From positions 1 to 64,000 of the forward strand of contig NZ_JAUYVM010000021.1 of assembly GCF_030689305.1 (NCBI RefSeq): a stretch of 64,000 bases of DNA. The letters run 5' to 3'. The position numbers and the translations under genes were made by a program. The DNA comes from Vibrio penaeicida. GTDB lineage: Bacteria; Pseudomonadota; Gammaproteobacteria; Enterobacterales; Vibrionaceae. Position 1 is the first letter of the stretch. The number at the start of each line of letters is the position of its first letter. The notes under the pieces were generated by a model, which saw only the letters and a list, made by a program, of their open reading frames with translations, had not been told where the DNA came from and did not search any database. Shown here piece after piece: positions 16,959-24,697 of the stretch.

Positions 16959-17591
16959 TTAGCTTTCAGGGGGGAAACAAACGCCCGTTCCCCCGATACC
17001 GCAGTATCCCTGAGGATTTTTTGCTAAGTATTGCTGGTGGTACGTTTCAGCAAAAAAGTAAGTAGGGGCAGGCAACACTTCGGTGGTTATGGCGTTTCTT
17101 TGTTCAGCGGACAATGCTTTTTGATATTCCAGTTTCGAATCCAACGCCAACATCATTTGTTCTTCGCTGTACACGTAGATTGCTGAACGATATTGCGTGC
17201 CCATGTCGTTCCCTTGTTGCATCCCCTGAGTTGGGTCATGGCTTTCCCAGAAAGTTTTCAGCAATGCGTTGAACGAAATAACTTCAGGGTCAAATACCAC
17301 TCGCACCACTTCCGTATGCCCAGTTTGTCCTGTGCACACTTCCTCATAAGTTGGGTTTTGCGTAAACCCGCCTGCATACCCAACCGAGGTGGAGACTACG
17401 CCATCCAGTTTCCAGAACAGCCGTTCTGCACCCCAAAAGCAACCTAAGCCAAGCAAGACTTCTTGTTGGGTGCCTTTTGGTGCGTCGAAGAGGTTTGATT
17501 GATTCACAAAATGCGTTGCTTCTACGTTAAGCGGTGTGCTTCGGCCTGGCAATGCATCGTTGGCTGACACCATTGTGAGTTTGTCTGCCAT
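16959..17591 (-). CDS. msrA: Peptide methionine sulfoxide reductase A
   Basis: A 210-residue repair enzyme that reduces the S-form of methionine sulfoxide. The catalytic motif GCFWGAERLFW is near residue 51, with YAGG and GHTEVVRVVFDP following, and the resolving-cysteine region is GYCGIGGTGVCFP at the C-terminus. The ATG at 17591 was chosen because it has AAGGA before it; an in-frame start at 17627 lacks one. Full length. Confidence 0.97.
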   Translation of the reverse strand: MADKLTMVSANDALPGRSTPLNVEATHFVNQSNLFDAPKGTQQEVLLGLGCFWGAERLFWKLDGVVSTSVGYAGGFTQNPTYEEVCTGQTGHTEVVRVVFDPEVISFNALLKTFWESHDPTQGMQQGNDMGTQYRSAIYVYSEEQMMLALDSKLEYQKALSAEQRNAITTEVLPAPTYFFAETYHQQYLAKNPQGYCGIGGTGVCFPPES

Positions 17592-18032
17592 GTTGATTCC
17601 TTTCGTTTCTGAGGTTCTTATCTGCATTTAACAATAGTTACGGTGAAAGAATCAATGACGGATTGGCATCAACTCGTATCTAAAGTTGGTTTTTGTATGA
17701 GTAGTTGATAGATTTAATAGTATGTTTTTGTTAATTGTGGATTCTAAATAATAACAGTTATAAGTTTTATTTCCTTTGAATGATTCATTTAAATTATTAG
17801 TGAACCGATCTCACCTGTATATATAGAAAGTGACCTTACTGCTCTAAATCATCCAGTATGAAGCTCTTAAGTTTATTTTATCTTTTATCTCAATTCCTTG
17901 TTTTATAGTGTTCTCTTACATTATCTCATCATCGAATCACTCGTAAAGATCGTAATAAACACCAATATTTTAATAAGTTGCCCAATTAGGATGTGTGTTC
18001 AACGTAACTTGGCTAGATAAAAGGATTTAATT
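17592..18032. other. AT-rich gene-free region before the R-body locus
   Basis: No gene is seen. The strong drop in GC just before the R-body regulator, also shared by the first part of that gene, may mark the left edge of acquired DNA. The promoter of the regulator should be here. Confidence 0.5.
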
Positions 18033-19226
18033 TTGAACACAATATCTAATACGATAAATACAGAAACCAATGAGTTAGAAAAAATAAAAACACTAAATAA
18101 AATAATAAAAAAGGAACCAATAGTAGGCCATTCACCTTCTGTACTGAAAATAAGGCAGCAAACACAATTTGCTATTGAAATGAAAATGTCGGTTTTTATT
18201 ACAGGGGAGGTAGGTACTGAAAAGATTGAACTGGCGGAGTTTATTCATCAGAAAAGCCGTATACCATCCAGTCGTTTTATCCGTATTTCTTCCAATTTCA
18301 GTGGGATTGATGCGTATAAATGTCATCTAGAGAAGGCGTTAGAAGAGGCGAAAGATGGCACGTTATATTTAGAAGACATTGACGTGCTCTCAGGAGATAT
18401 ACAGGACTTGTTGATTAGCCAATTTACTATAGGCCTATATCATGATTGGCTAATTAAAAATAACGTGAGATTAATAATATCCTGTCGAGATCCATTAGAA
18501 AGACTCAAGAGAAATAATGATTTTATTGGCGTGATATTAGAAAGTAATTTACCGTATGTTGAAATTAATATACCTCCATTAAAAGAAAGAAGTGAGGATG
18601 TGCCTGAGTATGTAGCACATATTTTATGCGAGTTTGGTATGGGAGAAGAGATACAAATATCTCCTAGCGCCTTGTCCCTATTCAAGCAATATGATTGGCC
18701 TGGAAATATTACTCAGATGCGAAGTTTTCTAATATTAATTGTGTCGTGCTGCGACGGAGTTATTCGTGAGGAAGATGTATTATCTTTAGGTGTTATTTCT
18801 AAAAAAGACTGCACATACGATATATTTGAAACCGTATTGGAGCAGCGATTTGAACGACTTGAAAATTTGCATCCAGCACTAAGAAAAGCCCTGATCTTTC
18901 TTGGTAAGAATTATACCGAATGCATAAAACTGAGCGATATGGCCAGCGCCGCCTATACCAGCCCTTCTCACCTTTCTTATCTTTTTCGTGAGCACCTAAA
19001 CCTCTCTTTTAAAGCCATACTGGTTCAAGTCCGTATTCAAAAAGCCAAGCAGCTGTTCGATGCTTCCCCAATGCTTAAAGTCACGGACGTGTGCTTGCAA
19101 GCCGGATTTGGTGATTTAAGCCACTTCGAGAAGATGTTTAAGCGTTATGCCGACTGCACACCTCGTCAATACCGAGCGCAAAAAAGGCAGCGCACTCAGT
19201 TTGCTTTTTGTGGCTCTCCAGCTTGA
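18033..19226 (+). CDS. R-body locus regulator: degenerate AAA+ domain fused to AraC-type HTH
   Basis: A 397-residue protein starting with TTG after AAGGA. Residues 29-250 resemble the AAA+ domain of sigma54 activators: GHSPSVLKI, a Walker A-like GEVGTEKIELAE (58-69), a Walker B-like GTLYLEDID (109-117) and YDWPGNITQMRSF. The GAFTGA loop used to touch sigma54 is absent. Residues 295-390 are an AraC HTH pair (KLSDMASAAYTSPSHLSYLF, then DVCLQAGFGDLSHFEKMFK). It lies just before ten small R-body genes on the same strand and very likely controls them. The missing loop and swapped DNA-binding domain argue against normal sigma54 activation. Confidence 0.82.
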   Translation: MNTISNTINTETNELEKIKTLNKIIKKEPIVGHSPSVLKIRQQTQFAIEMKMSVFITGEVGTEKIELAEFIHQKSRIPSSRFIRISSNFSGIDAYKCHLEKALEEAKDGTLYLEDIDVLSGDIQDLLISQFTIGLYHDWLIKNNVRLIISCRDPLERLKRNNDFIGVILESNLPYVEINIPPLKERSEDVPEYVAHILCEFGMGEEIQISPSALSLFKQYDWPGNITQMRSFLILIVSCCDGVIREEDVLSLGVISKKDCTYDIFETVLEQRFERLENLHPALRKALIFLGKNYTECIKLSDMASAAYTSPSHLSYLFREHLNLSFKAILVQVRIQKAKQLFDASPMLKVTDVCLQAGFGDLSHFEKMFKRYADCTPRQYRAQKRQRTQFAFCGSPA

Positions 19227-19319
19227 TATGAAGCCCTTAATTGTCCGTCGTTTTCGCCAAGTTTGACTCACCAGTGATGCGTAATATGAATCACATGAAC
19301 GGACACAAAGAGCATTTTG

Positions 19320-19520
19320 ATGGAAATCGATATTGAGAAGATGTTGCGCGAGTTTTCTCCCATTACCTCTAGGAATATGCACCTAACGATGGTTGCGGAT
19401 TCCATGGGGAAAGCGGCTGAAAATACCACTCATGCACAGCAGCAAATTCAAACCATCTTGGTGACAAACACTGCATTGGGATCTGGGCTTATCTATTCCA
19501 TCGCAGCAAAAGGTTCTTAA
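19320..19520 (+). CDS. Short RebB-like protein
   Basis: A 66-residue protein, first of the small-gene series. Its MHLTMVADSMGKAAENTTHAQQQIQTI matches the core of the RebB-type neighbours (a Ser/Ala-rich helix, N-T/A-T-x-x-QQQ, then a second helix), but the leading TDSVTQ box is absent. The start at 19320 is an ATG; a TTG codon sits directly before it. It probably belongs to the R-body subunit set, as a minor or capping member. Function inferred only from context and the QQQ core. Confidence 0.65.
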   Translation: MEIDIEKMLREFSPITSRNMHLTMVADSMGKAAENTTHAQQQIQTILVTNTALGSGLIYSIAAKGS

Positions 19521-19572
19521 CCGGTTCTGGGGTGCATTTTTGTGTACCTCTTCATCAACAGGAGCACTAACT

Positions 19573-19842
19573 ATGTCAGTGAACGGAGCCGTTACAGATT
19601 CTGTAACGCAAGTAAATACCTCTGTGGTCGGCGAAACGCCTGCTATGGCAGGAGGAAACCTACTAATGGCAACCAGCCAAGCAATGGGGATCTCTGCACA
19701 CAATAGCACCGGCGCAAATCAACAGGCCCAATTGGTACATCAGACAGCAACAATTCAAGGCGTGAACTCGTTGTTTGCCACAGGCACAGCAGTGATCGGA
19801 CGAAGTGTTGAGCTGATTTTAGAACCTCAACCAGCAGCTTAA
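19573..19842 (+). CDS. RebB-type R-body subunit 1
   Basis: An 89-residue protein of the RebB (killing trait) family, small proteins that polymerise into coiled refractile ribbons, the R-bodies first known from Caedibacter. The family pattern is complete: VTDSVTQVNT near residue 7, GETPAMAGGNLLMATSQA, NQQAQLVHQTATIQGVNSLF. The ATG at 19573 was chosen because it follows AGGAG; an upstream in-frame start at 19540 has none. It differs from its two next neighbours most at the C-terminus, which ends EPQPAA instead of EK. Confidence 0.88.
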   Translation: MSVNGAVTDSVTQVNTSVVGETPAMAGGNLLMATSQAMGISAHNSTGANQQAQLVHQTATIQGVNSLFATGTAVIGRSVELILEPQPAA

Positions 19843-19866
19843 TCAATAGCAAACTAGGAGATTATT

Positions 19867-20133
19867 ATGGCTGATACAGTAAACGCACAAGTCACGGATT
19901 CGGTAACACAGGTGAACACAAAAGTTGTGGGTGAAACGCCTGCAATGGCAATGGGCAACCTGCTTATGTCTACCAGCCACGCGTTAAGCAATGCTGCTCA
20001 CAATGCAACAGCAGCGCAGCAGCAAGCACAAATCACAATGCAAGCAGCGACGGTACAAGGCGTCAATTCATTGATGGCTATCGGTTCTTCAGTGATTGGT
20101 CGTGGTGCTGAAGGCATTATCGAGAAGGGTTAA
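19867..20133 (+). CDS. RebB-type R-body subunit 2
   Basis: An 88-residue RebB-family protein: VTDSVTQVNTKVVGETPAMA, then NATAAQQQAQITMQAATVQG and a hydrophobic GSSVIGRGAEGIIEKG end. It is closely related to the next gene, sharing most residues, which points to recent duplication. Upstream AGGAG, 24 bases after the previous gene. R-bodies are ribbons that unroll on a trigger such as low pH and break membranes; that this copy forms one is inferred from family membership. Confidence 0.9.
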   Translation: MADTVNAQVTDSVTQVNTKVVGETPAMAMGNLLMSTSHALSNAAHNATAAQQQAQITMQAATVQGVNSLMAIGSSVIGRGAEGIIEKG

Positions 20134-20181
20134 TTCTAACTCTTTCGCTTTTTCTTACTTAACTTCTAAAAGGATATTCAC

Positions 20182-20466
20182 ATGGCAGATGGTACAGCAC
20201 CAACTACAGTAAATGGTCAGGTTACAGACTCAGTCACTCAGGTAAATACAAAAGTTGTGGGTGAAACACCAGCGATGGCAATGGGCAACTTACTGATGTC
20301 TACCAGCCAGGCATTGGGCACAGCCGCTCATAACTCCACAGCAGGTCAACAACAAGCGCAAATCACTATGCAAGCGGCAACGGTGCAGGGTGTTAACTCG
20401 CTTATGTCTATCGGTAGCTCGGTTATTGGTCGAAGCGCTGAAGGCATTATCGAGAAAGACGCGTAA
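20182..20466 (+). CDS. RebB-type R-body subunit 3
   Basis: A 94-residue RebB-family protein, almost a copy of the previous one with a short N-terminal extension (MADGTAPTTVNG). The box VTDSVTQVNTKVVGETPAMA and QQQAQITMQAATVQGVNSLM are kept. Both copies share the IEK ending. It is followed by a perfect ten-base hairpin before the next gene, which may fix the amount of transcript that goes on. Confidence 0.9.
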   Translation: MADGTAPTTVNGQVTDSVTQVNTKVVGETPAMAMGNLLMSTSQALGTAAHNSTAGQQQAQITMQAATVQGVNSLMSIGSSVIGRSAEGIIEKDA

Positions 20467-20473
20467 TGCAGAA

Positions 20474-20505
20474 GGCACCTTTACTTATAAAGCGGTAAAG
20501 GTGCT
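20474..20505 (+). other. Intercistronic hairpin in the reb operon
   Basis: GCACCTTTAC and GTAAAGGTGC form a perfect ten-base stem around a ten-base loop, just after reb subunit 3. There is no T-run, so it is more likely an RNA-stabilising or processing hairpin than a full terminator. Confidence 0.7.
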
Positions 20506-20523
20506 CTCTAAGGAGGCATCAAC

Positions 20524-20817
20524 ATGAAAGATCTTAATTCACCACCCGATCAAGAAAACTCCGCGTTTAATGCGGCAAACCAGTCGGTTGCGCAGTCTTC
20601 TGCTATGGCATTAGCGGATGCGACCGACAACTTAAGAAACCTAAATACCTTGAGCACAACCGCCATTGGTACGGCGTTAAGCCAAATGCTGGAAACAGGG
20701 GACACCAAGTACTTTCAGATCATCGATCAGGCACAAAGGGTCGTCACCAATGGTGCGGAAAACTTTGGGGTGGTCGGTGAGAAAGTCGCAACGGTATTGC
20801 AAGACCAAGCTCAATAA
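20524..20817 (+). CDS. R-body-associated protein, SVAQS type, copy 1
   Basis: A 97-residue protein with QSVAQSSAMALADATDNLRN and LNTLSTTAIGTALSQ. It shares the alternating Ala/Ser/Asn/Gln helix style of the RebB genes but not the TDSVTQ box. The gene at 22291 is its paralogue (ADNLRNLNTMSTTAIG). Its conserved GDTKYFQIIDQAQ tail is missing from RebB. Ribosome binding site AGGAGG. A role as accessory or alternate R-body subunit is inferred from position and pairing. Confidence 0.68.
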   Translation: MKDLNSPPDQENSAFNAANQSVAQSSAMALADATDNLRNLNTLSTTAIGTALSQMLETGDTKYFQIIDQAQRVVTNGAENFGVVGEKVATVLQDQAQ

Positions 20818-20932
20818 TTCGCAGCATTTTTTCTGCCAGGCGGTCTTTTTTTTAGTAAAGCAACTTTCAACCCATTAAACGGCGGCGATAGGTCACAACA
20901 CACCATTATCCAGAGATCAAAGAGGAGCGAAC

Positions 20933-21376
20933 ATGGATAAGCAGGATACGCGCTTTGAAAACGAATTTGAGCATGAAGTCTCAAGTAAAACGATTGATGA
21001 ATTTAATACGCTTCAGGCTTTTTCTGTTCAGCCAACCAGTCTGCTGGAAACCACTCTAGCAGATACGCTTGGTCTCTCGATGCATAATGCTGTGACCAGT
21101 CAGCAGCAGTCTCAAATGACCACCGCAGCCTCTGTCACCAATGCGTGTGCAAGGTTACTTCAAACCCAAGTCAAGCCAGAGCCACTTGTGCAAGTGAATG
21201 CACCCATAGAAGAGCCAGCACTCGCGCGCACTAAGGTGCAAAGAATGGGGCACGATGAAGAGCCTTTGACCTCTGTCGCTGAAGAACCAACAGAGGTGGA
21301 AGAACCCAAAAAAGGCAAATTTAGCTTACTGGGTTTTTTGAAGAAAGATAAAGGGGATAGCAGCAGTGAGCAGTGA
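20933..21376 (+). CDS. R-body-associated protein with Reb-like core and charged tail
   Basis: A 147-residue protein. Residues 38-80 hold a short Reb-like core (TLADTLGLSMHNAVTSQQQS, then TTAASVTNACARLL) that closely matches the small protein at 22047. The second half is acidic and Pro/Glu-rich, then ends with KKGKFSLLGFLKKDKG, a short basic-hydrophobic patch that could touch membranes. It overlaps the next gene by 11 bases. Perhaps a linker between the ribbon and another cell structure; this is only inference. Confidence 0.65.
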   Translation: MDKQDTRFENEFEHEVSSKTIDEFNTLQAFSVQPTSLLETTLADTLGLSMHNAVTSQQQSQMTTAASVTNACARLLQTQVKPEPLVQVNAPIEEPALARTKVQRMGHDEEPLTSVAEEPTEVEEPKKGKFSLLGFLKKDKGDSSSEQ

Positions 21377-21623
21377 AAACGTGTTGAATTTTGATGTAAA
21401 AAAACAGCTCGAACAAATCGAAGCCTTTACTCGAGATCAGCAGCAAGAAGTGCAAGAGATGATCGCCAAATCTCGTGAACAATTTAACGTTTCTGATCCC
21501 GAAGAATCCGTCGATAAGATTGAATCTGAAGTGAATGGCATGCTCAGTAATATAGAGGGCTTGCTTGAACAAGAGATAGGAAAAATCAATGAGCAGCTTC
21601 AGCAGTTGCTTCCTAATGACTAG
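21366..21623 (+). CDS. Coiled-coil protein of the R-body locus
   Basis: An 85-residue, strongly helical and acidic protein with heptad-like spacing (VKKQLEQIEAFTRDQQQEVQ, then MLSNIEGLLEQEIGKINEQL). It starts with GTG inside the end of the previous gene, with AAGGGG before it, so translation is coupled. No hydrophobic segment. I do not recognise a family. An assembly factor or scaffold for the ribbon is plausible but unproven. Confidence 0.7.
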   Translation: MSSENVLNFDVKKQLEQIEAFTRDQQQEVQEMIAKSREQFNVSDPEESVDKIESEVNGMLSNIEGLLEQEIGKINEQLQQLLPND

Positions 21624-21639
21624 CAAATAAGGAAAGAGT

Positions 21640-21918
21640 ATGGCAAAGCCACCAAAAGTGAATGAGCAAATTACGGATTCCGTAACGCAAACCAACACCC
21701 AAGTATTGGGCAGTGCTCCCTCGAATGCGATGGGGAACCTGTACACATCCATGGGACTCGCAATGTCTAACCTAAACAACAACGCAACCAATGCTCAGCA
21801 GCAAGCCAATATTGGAATGCAAGCCGCAACTGTTCAAGGTGTGAATGCGTTAACAGCGATTGGGACCGCCGCTCTCAGCAGAGCAACAGAAGAAATCGTT
21901 GAGAAAGACAGTGAATAA
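21640..21918 (+). CDS. RebB-type R-body subunit 4
   Basis: A 92-residue RebB-family protein, more diverged than subunits 2 and 3: ITDSVTQTNTQVLGSAPSNA, NNNATNAQQQANIGMQAATV, TAALSRATEEIVEK. It is closer to the RebB pattern known from other bacteria (VLGxAPxxAMGNLY). It is followed by a strong terminator, so it closes the first transcript of the locus. The ribosome binding site is AAGGAAAG. Confidence 0.9.
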   Translation: MAKPPKVNEQITDSVTQTNTQVLGSAPSNAMGNLYTSMGLAMSNLNNNATNAQQQANIGMQAATVQGVNALTAIGTAALSRATEEIVEKDSE

Positions 21919-21987
21919 GCCGTAAAGTCGATTCTTAGCACCTGTCATTCTGAACAACATTGTAGACAAAATCCTGATACCCCATTT

Positions 21988-22018
21988 AGGCCAACCCTCT
22001 TAATTGGCCTTTTTTTTA
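21988..22018 (+). terminator. Terminator inside the R-body locus
   Basis: AGGCCAA and TTGGCCT with eight T after it form a classic intrinsic terminator between reb subunit 4 and the next small gene. It separates at least two transcripts or reduces readthrough. Confidence 0.88.
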
Positions 22019-22046
22019 GTGAAAGCGATGATCTTAAGAGGAAAAT

Positions 22047-22235
22047 ATGAGTGACGATGGAAAAAAAGATCTTGAACAGGTTTCAGAGATGATCGTTCAA
22101 CTCGCAGACTCAGCTATGTCCGACACTATGGGCTTGCACATGCAAAATGCGGTCACGACTCAGCAAGGCATGCAAACAGTCGCGAACGCCTCAACGTCTA
22201 CTGCTTGTGCTCTGATTTTGAAAAAGGGTGGTTAG
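22047..22235 (+). CDS. Short Reb-like protein paralogous to the 20933 core
   Basis: A 62-residue protein: VQLADSAMSDTMGLHMQNAV, TTQQGMQTVANASTSTACAL. The core matches the gene at 20933 almost position by position, without the charged tail. It starts after GAGGAAA. It lies after a terminator, so may have its own promoter or depend on readthrough. Its role as a minor R-body subunit is inferred. Confidence 0.68.
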   Translation: MSDDGKKDLEQVSEMIVQLADSAMSDTMGLHMQNAVTTQQGMQTVANASTSTACALILKKGG

Positions 22236-22290
22236 TTTTTTTGGGTAGGAAAAAGCTATGTGTAGAAGAAAGCTAGGGTAGAGGAACGTA

Positions 22291-22557
22291 ATGGCGGGTG
22301 AGAGCACGACTGACAAAGCGAAACAATCCGTTGCCCAATCTACAGCTATTGCTATTCAAGATGCCGCAGATAACCTCCGTAACCTAAATACCATGAGTAC
22401 CACAGCCATCGGTGTCGCCCTTTCAGAGCTTTTGGCCACCGGTGATCCTAAATATGTCCAAGTCATAGAACAAGCGCAAAAAATCATGGAAAAAGGCACT
22501 GCTAATTTTGCTGAGTTGGGCAGTAAAGCTGCCGATGTAGCAAAGAAATTTGATTGA
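22291..22557 (+). CDS. R-body-associated protein, SVAQS type, copy 2
   Basis: An 88-residue paralogue of the gene at 20524: KQSVAQSTAIAIQDAADNLR, NLNTMSTTAIGVALSELLAT, GDPKYVQVIEQAQKI. Together with the neighbour at 22047 it repeats the pairing of a SVAQS-type gene and a short DTMGLHMQ-type gene seen at 20524-21376. This suggests duplication of a module. Function inferred only from position. Confidence 0.68.
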   Translation: MAGESTTDKAKQSVAQSTAIAIQDAADNLRNLNTMSTTAIGVALSELLATGDPKYVQVIEQAQKIMEKGTANFAELGSKAADVAKKFD

Positions 22558-22687
22558 ATAGCTGTATGGGGCACATTTATCCGAATGCGTGATTTCGCCT
22601 AAAAACCCCCTGTTCTTACTGGGTTTCTAACCCTCAATCCTCATTACAATCCTGGTTTTGTTGCAGATGTTTTAATAAGGACACACA

Positions 22688-22795
22688 ATGCGAATTCTTG
22701 AAATACTGATCATAGCCTGGCTAACTTTTATCTCTCTTTATTTATTCAATTCCGCTTTTAAAGCCATGGTGGACGCTTGGCTATTGGTTTCGTAA
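22688..22795 (+). CDS. 35-residue membrane microprotein at the end of the R-body locus
   Basis: A small open frame from the ATG at 22688, with AAGGA eight bases before it, to TAA at 22795. The product starts MRILEILIIAWLTF, continues SLYLFNSAFKAMVDAWLL and ends VS, giving one clear membrane helix. It is on the same strand, 130 bases after the last reb-like gene and is followed by a strong hairpin. It could be a membrane anchor, a small toxin-like or lysis peptide, or an unrelated gene. It is too short for usual gene calling. Confidence 0.6.
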   Translation: MRILEILIIAWLTFISLYLFNSAFKAMVDAWLLVS

Positions 22796-22831
22796 TTTCT
22801 AACTCGGTGGAAAGAACGTAATCTAATAGGA

Positions 22832-22868
22832 AAATCCAAGTTGAATGAGGTCACTCAACTTGGATTGA
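22832..22868. terminator. Bidirectional terminator after the R-body locus
   Basis: AATCCAAGTTGA and TCAACTTGGATT form a perfect 12-base stem between the plus-strand microprotein and the minus-strand repeat protein. T-runs are short, so it may be partly a barrier or processing signal. Confidence 0.75.
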
Positions 22869-22947
22869 TTATCTGGGTCTCAGACCCACGTAGGGTTTTG
22901 AAAGTGAACGTCTACTTTGAGAAAAGCAGAAGCTTGTTATTTGTTCA

Positions 22948-23844
22948 TCAAACCACTACGTCACAGCAGCTATCAGTAAGAATGGTGAATGTGTCATTAC
23001 CATCAATTACCGTTAAAGCGGAATAGTCATCATCGTTGTAGCCAAGCCAATTGAGATACGCTTCTTGAGTATGACTCAGGTTGGAATGAGAAACAGAATC
23101 TACATCCGTTAAAGCAAAGTTTGAACCAGTAACAATCAGACCGTGAGGTTCAAAGCCATTGTTTCTTAGGTGTTCAGACGTTAGATTGAAGTTGGACGTT
23201 TGAGACGTGCCCACAATCACTTCAAAGTTTCTGAAATCGACAGAATCATCGGACCCAAACACAAACTTGTCAAAACCCGATCCCCCATCGACGTCTCGAA
23301 CAATGCCATCTGCTGCGTTTTTCAGTTTGGATATATCGACATAATCATGCCCTGAACCAGCATCGATGGTCACATCAGTTAGGTGCGAATTTTTACTGTC
23401 CACCATGGTGATAACATCACTGCCTGCGCCAGTGCTTATATCAAAATCGTTTTCCCAAAGGCTGTTATTGGATTGAACAGAGATATAGATTTTGTCGTGA
23501 CCGCATCCCGTTTCAATGTCACCACGCTTTGAGTTGTTGATCAGTACTTTTGAGCCGCAGTAATTGTTAAGTGTTACGTTTACGTCAACGAAGTTATCTA
23601 AGTAAACCCAGCTAGAGTCGCCCTCTACCTTGACCTCCTTATAATTTCCTTTATCCCATTCTTCCGTTCTGGCGTAAATTTTACCGCCATGGCCCCAGTC
23701 GCAATTGACCAGATCAACCCCTTCGTCTAACCCGAAAGACCAACCTGTGCCAATGATTGCTTGTGTAGCATTTTCAACTGTTAAATTTCCGGCTGTTCCA
23801 GTGCTATCTAAGTTTGTAGTGCCTACTAACAGTACATCTTTCAT
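22948..23844 (-). CDS. Asp/Asn-rich repeat protein, RTX-like
   Basis: A 298-residue acidic protein from the ATG at 23844, chosen because GGAGG lies before it. It holds repeated G-x-G-x-D units (DIETGCGHDKIYISV, DISTGAGSDVITMVD, DVDGGSGFDKFVFGS) that resemble calcium-binding beta-roll turns of RTX proteins, though with few clean GGxGxD nonapeptides. There is no signal peptide; the end is TDSCCDVVV. It lies back to back with the R-body locus. A calcium-stabilised exported beta-helix is a guess; type I export would need genes not seen here. Confidence 0.6.
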   Translation of the reverse strand: MKDVLLVGTTNLDSTGTAGNLTVENATQAIIGTGWSFGLDEGVDLVNCDWGHGGKIYARTEEWDKGNYKEVKVEGDSSWVYLDNFVDVNVTLNNYCGSKVLINNSKRGDIETGCGHDKIYISVQSNNSLWENDFDISTGAGSDVITMVDSKNSHLTDVTIDAGSGHDYVDISKLKNAADGIVRDVDGGSGFDKFVFGSDDSVDFRNFEVIVGTSQTSNFNLTSEHLRNNGFEPHGLIVTGSNFALTDVDSVSHSNLSHTQEAYLNWLGYNDDDYSALTVIDGNDTFTILTDSCCDVVV

Positions 23845-24127
23845 AACAATAACCTCCATTTAATTGAAACGACATGTTTCGATTTGGAGTCTATTTGTTA
23901 ATTTTGCGTTAGGAAATGTGTGAAGGAGACATTCACCTCAATATAGGGCGCAACGTATGACGAATAGGTTACCGTATGTTTTTCTAATTCATTTGATGGG
24001 TTTAGTTGCAGTGAAATTAATTTAATAAATCTAATACTATAAAATTAGTTTTATTTAATAAATGAGTTTTAACCTTTTGAGACTTAGCGATTTTCATTGG
24101 CTGTTTTATGCTACATGGGTATATATC

Positions 24128-24697
24128 TTATATCTCATAAGCCCACTGATCCTGATTCATCTTCTCAATCTGATTAGACTCCAATGAATAGAGCTTGGCA
24201 GCATTCAATGGGGGGGAATAGACGTGAAGAGTGACTAAGTCTTGCCCGTTGGATTGCAAATTGGAGATTTGATGGATTTGGTTATCACAACTGGAAGTGA
24301 TTTGATCTCTTTCTAGTTTGGTTGAACCGAGCGCGAAGATGTGCCCGTTTTCTACACGCTTAAAATAGGTTTCTGTGGCCTCTCCTTTCAGCACTTTTAC
24401 CCCGCAATTAGAACCTTCATGATCGTGTATTCGGCTTCTTTGACCGTTTAGCCACCCAAGAATGAGGACTTCCACATGATCACTTTGATACAAGTAGCGT
24501 CGATGGTATTGGTTACGATCAAAAACAGACAGTTCCTCTATCGTTGCTTGATCTACCCGAACATGCTCTAGCAAGAAACGGATCACCGGCAGCGAAAGCG
24601 GCTGGGAAGATTGATCTAAATGAGAAACAAGTTCTTTGACACATATAGGCTGTACCGACGACGGGGTGGTGGATAGCAGTTCCGTTAGCACGTTCAT
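24128..24697 (-). CDS. Cysteine dioxygenase family protein
   Basis: A 189-residue cupin of the cysteine dioxygenase family, which oxidises thiols such as cysteine to sulfinic acids with iron and oxygen. The iron site is in RIHDHEGSNCGVKVLKG, with His 91 and His 93 and a Cys in the crosslink position, and a third His in LVTLHVYSPP near residue 158. Full-length for the family. It has no operon partner; sulfur metabolism is the likely field. Cysteine as the true substrate is not proven. Confidence 0.85.
   Translation of the reverse strand: MNVLTELLSTTPSSVQPICVKELVSHLDQSSQPLSLPVIRFLLEHVRVDQATIEELSVFDRNQYHRRYLYQSDHVEVLILGWLNGQRSRIHDHEGSNCGVKVLKGEATETYFKRVENGHIFALGSTKLERDQITSSCDNQIHQISNLQSNGQDLVTLHVYSPPLNAAKLYSLESNQIEKMNQDQWAYEI

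Noticed and set aside
18033..19226. A standard sigma54 activator
   Set aside because: The GAFTGA loop and Fis-type DNA-binding end are missing; an AraC-type end takes their place.
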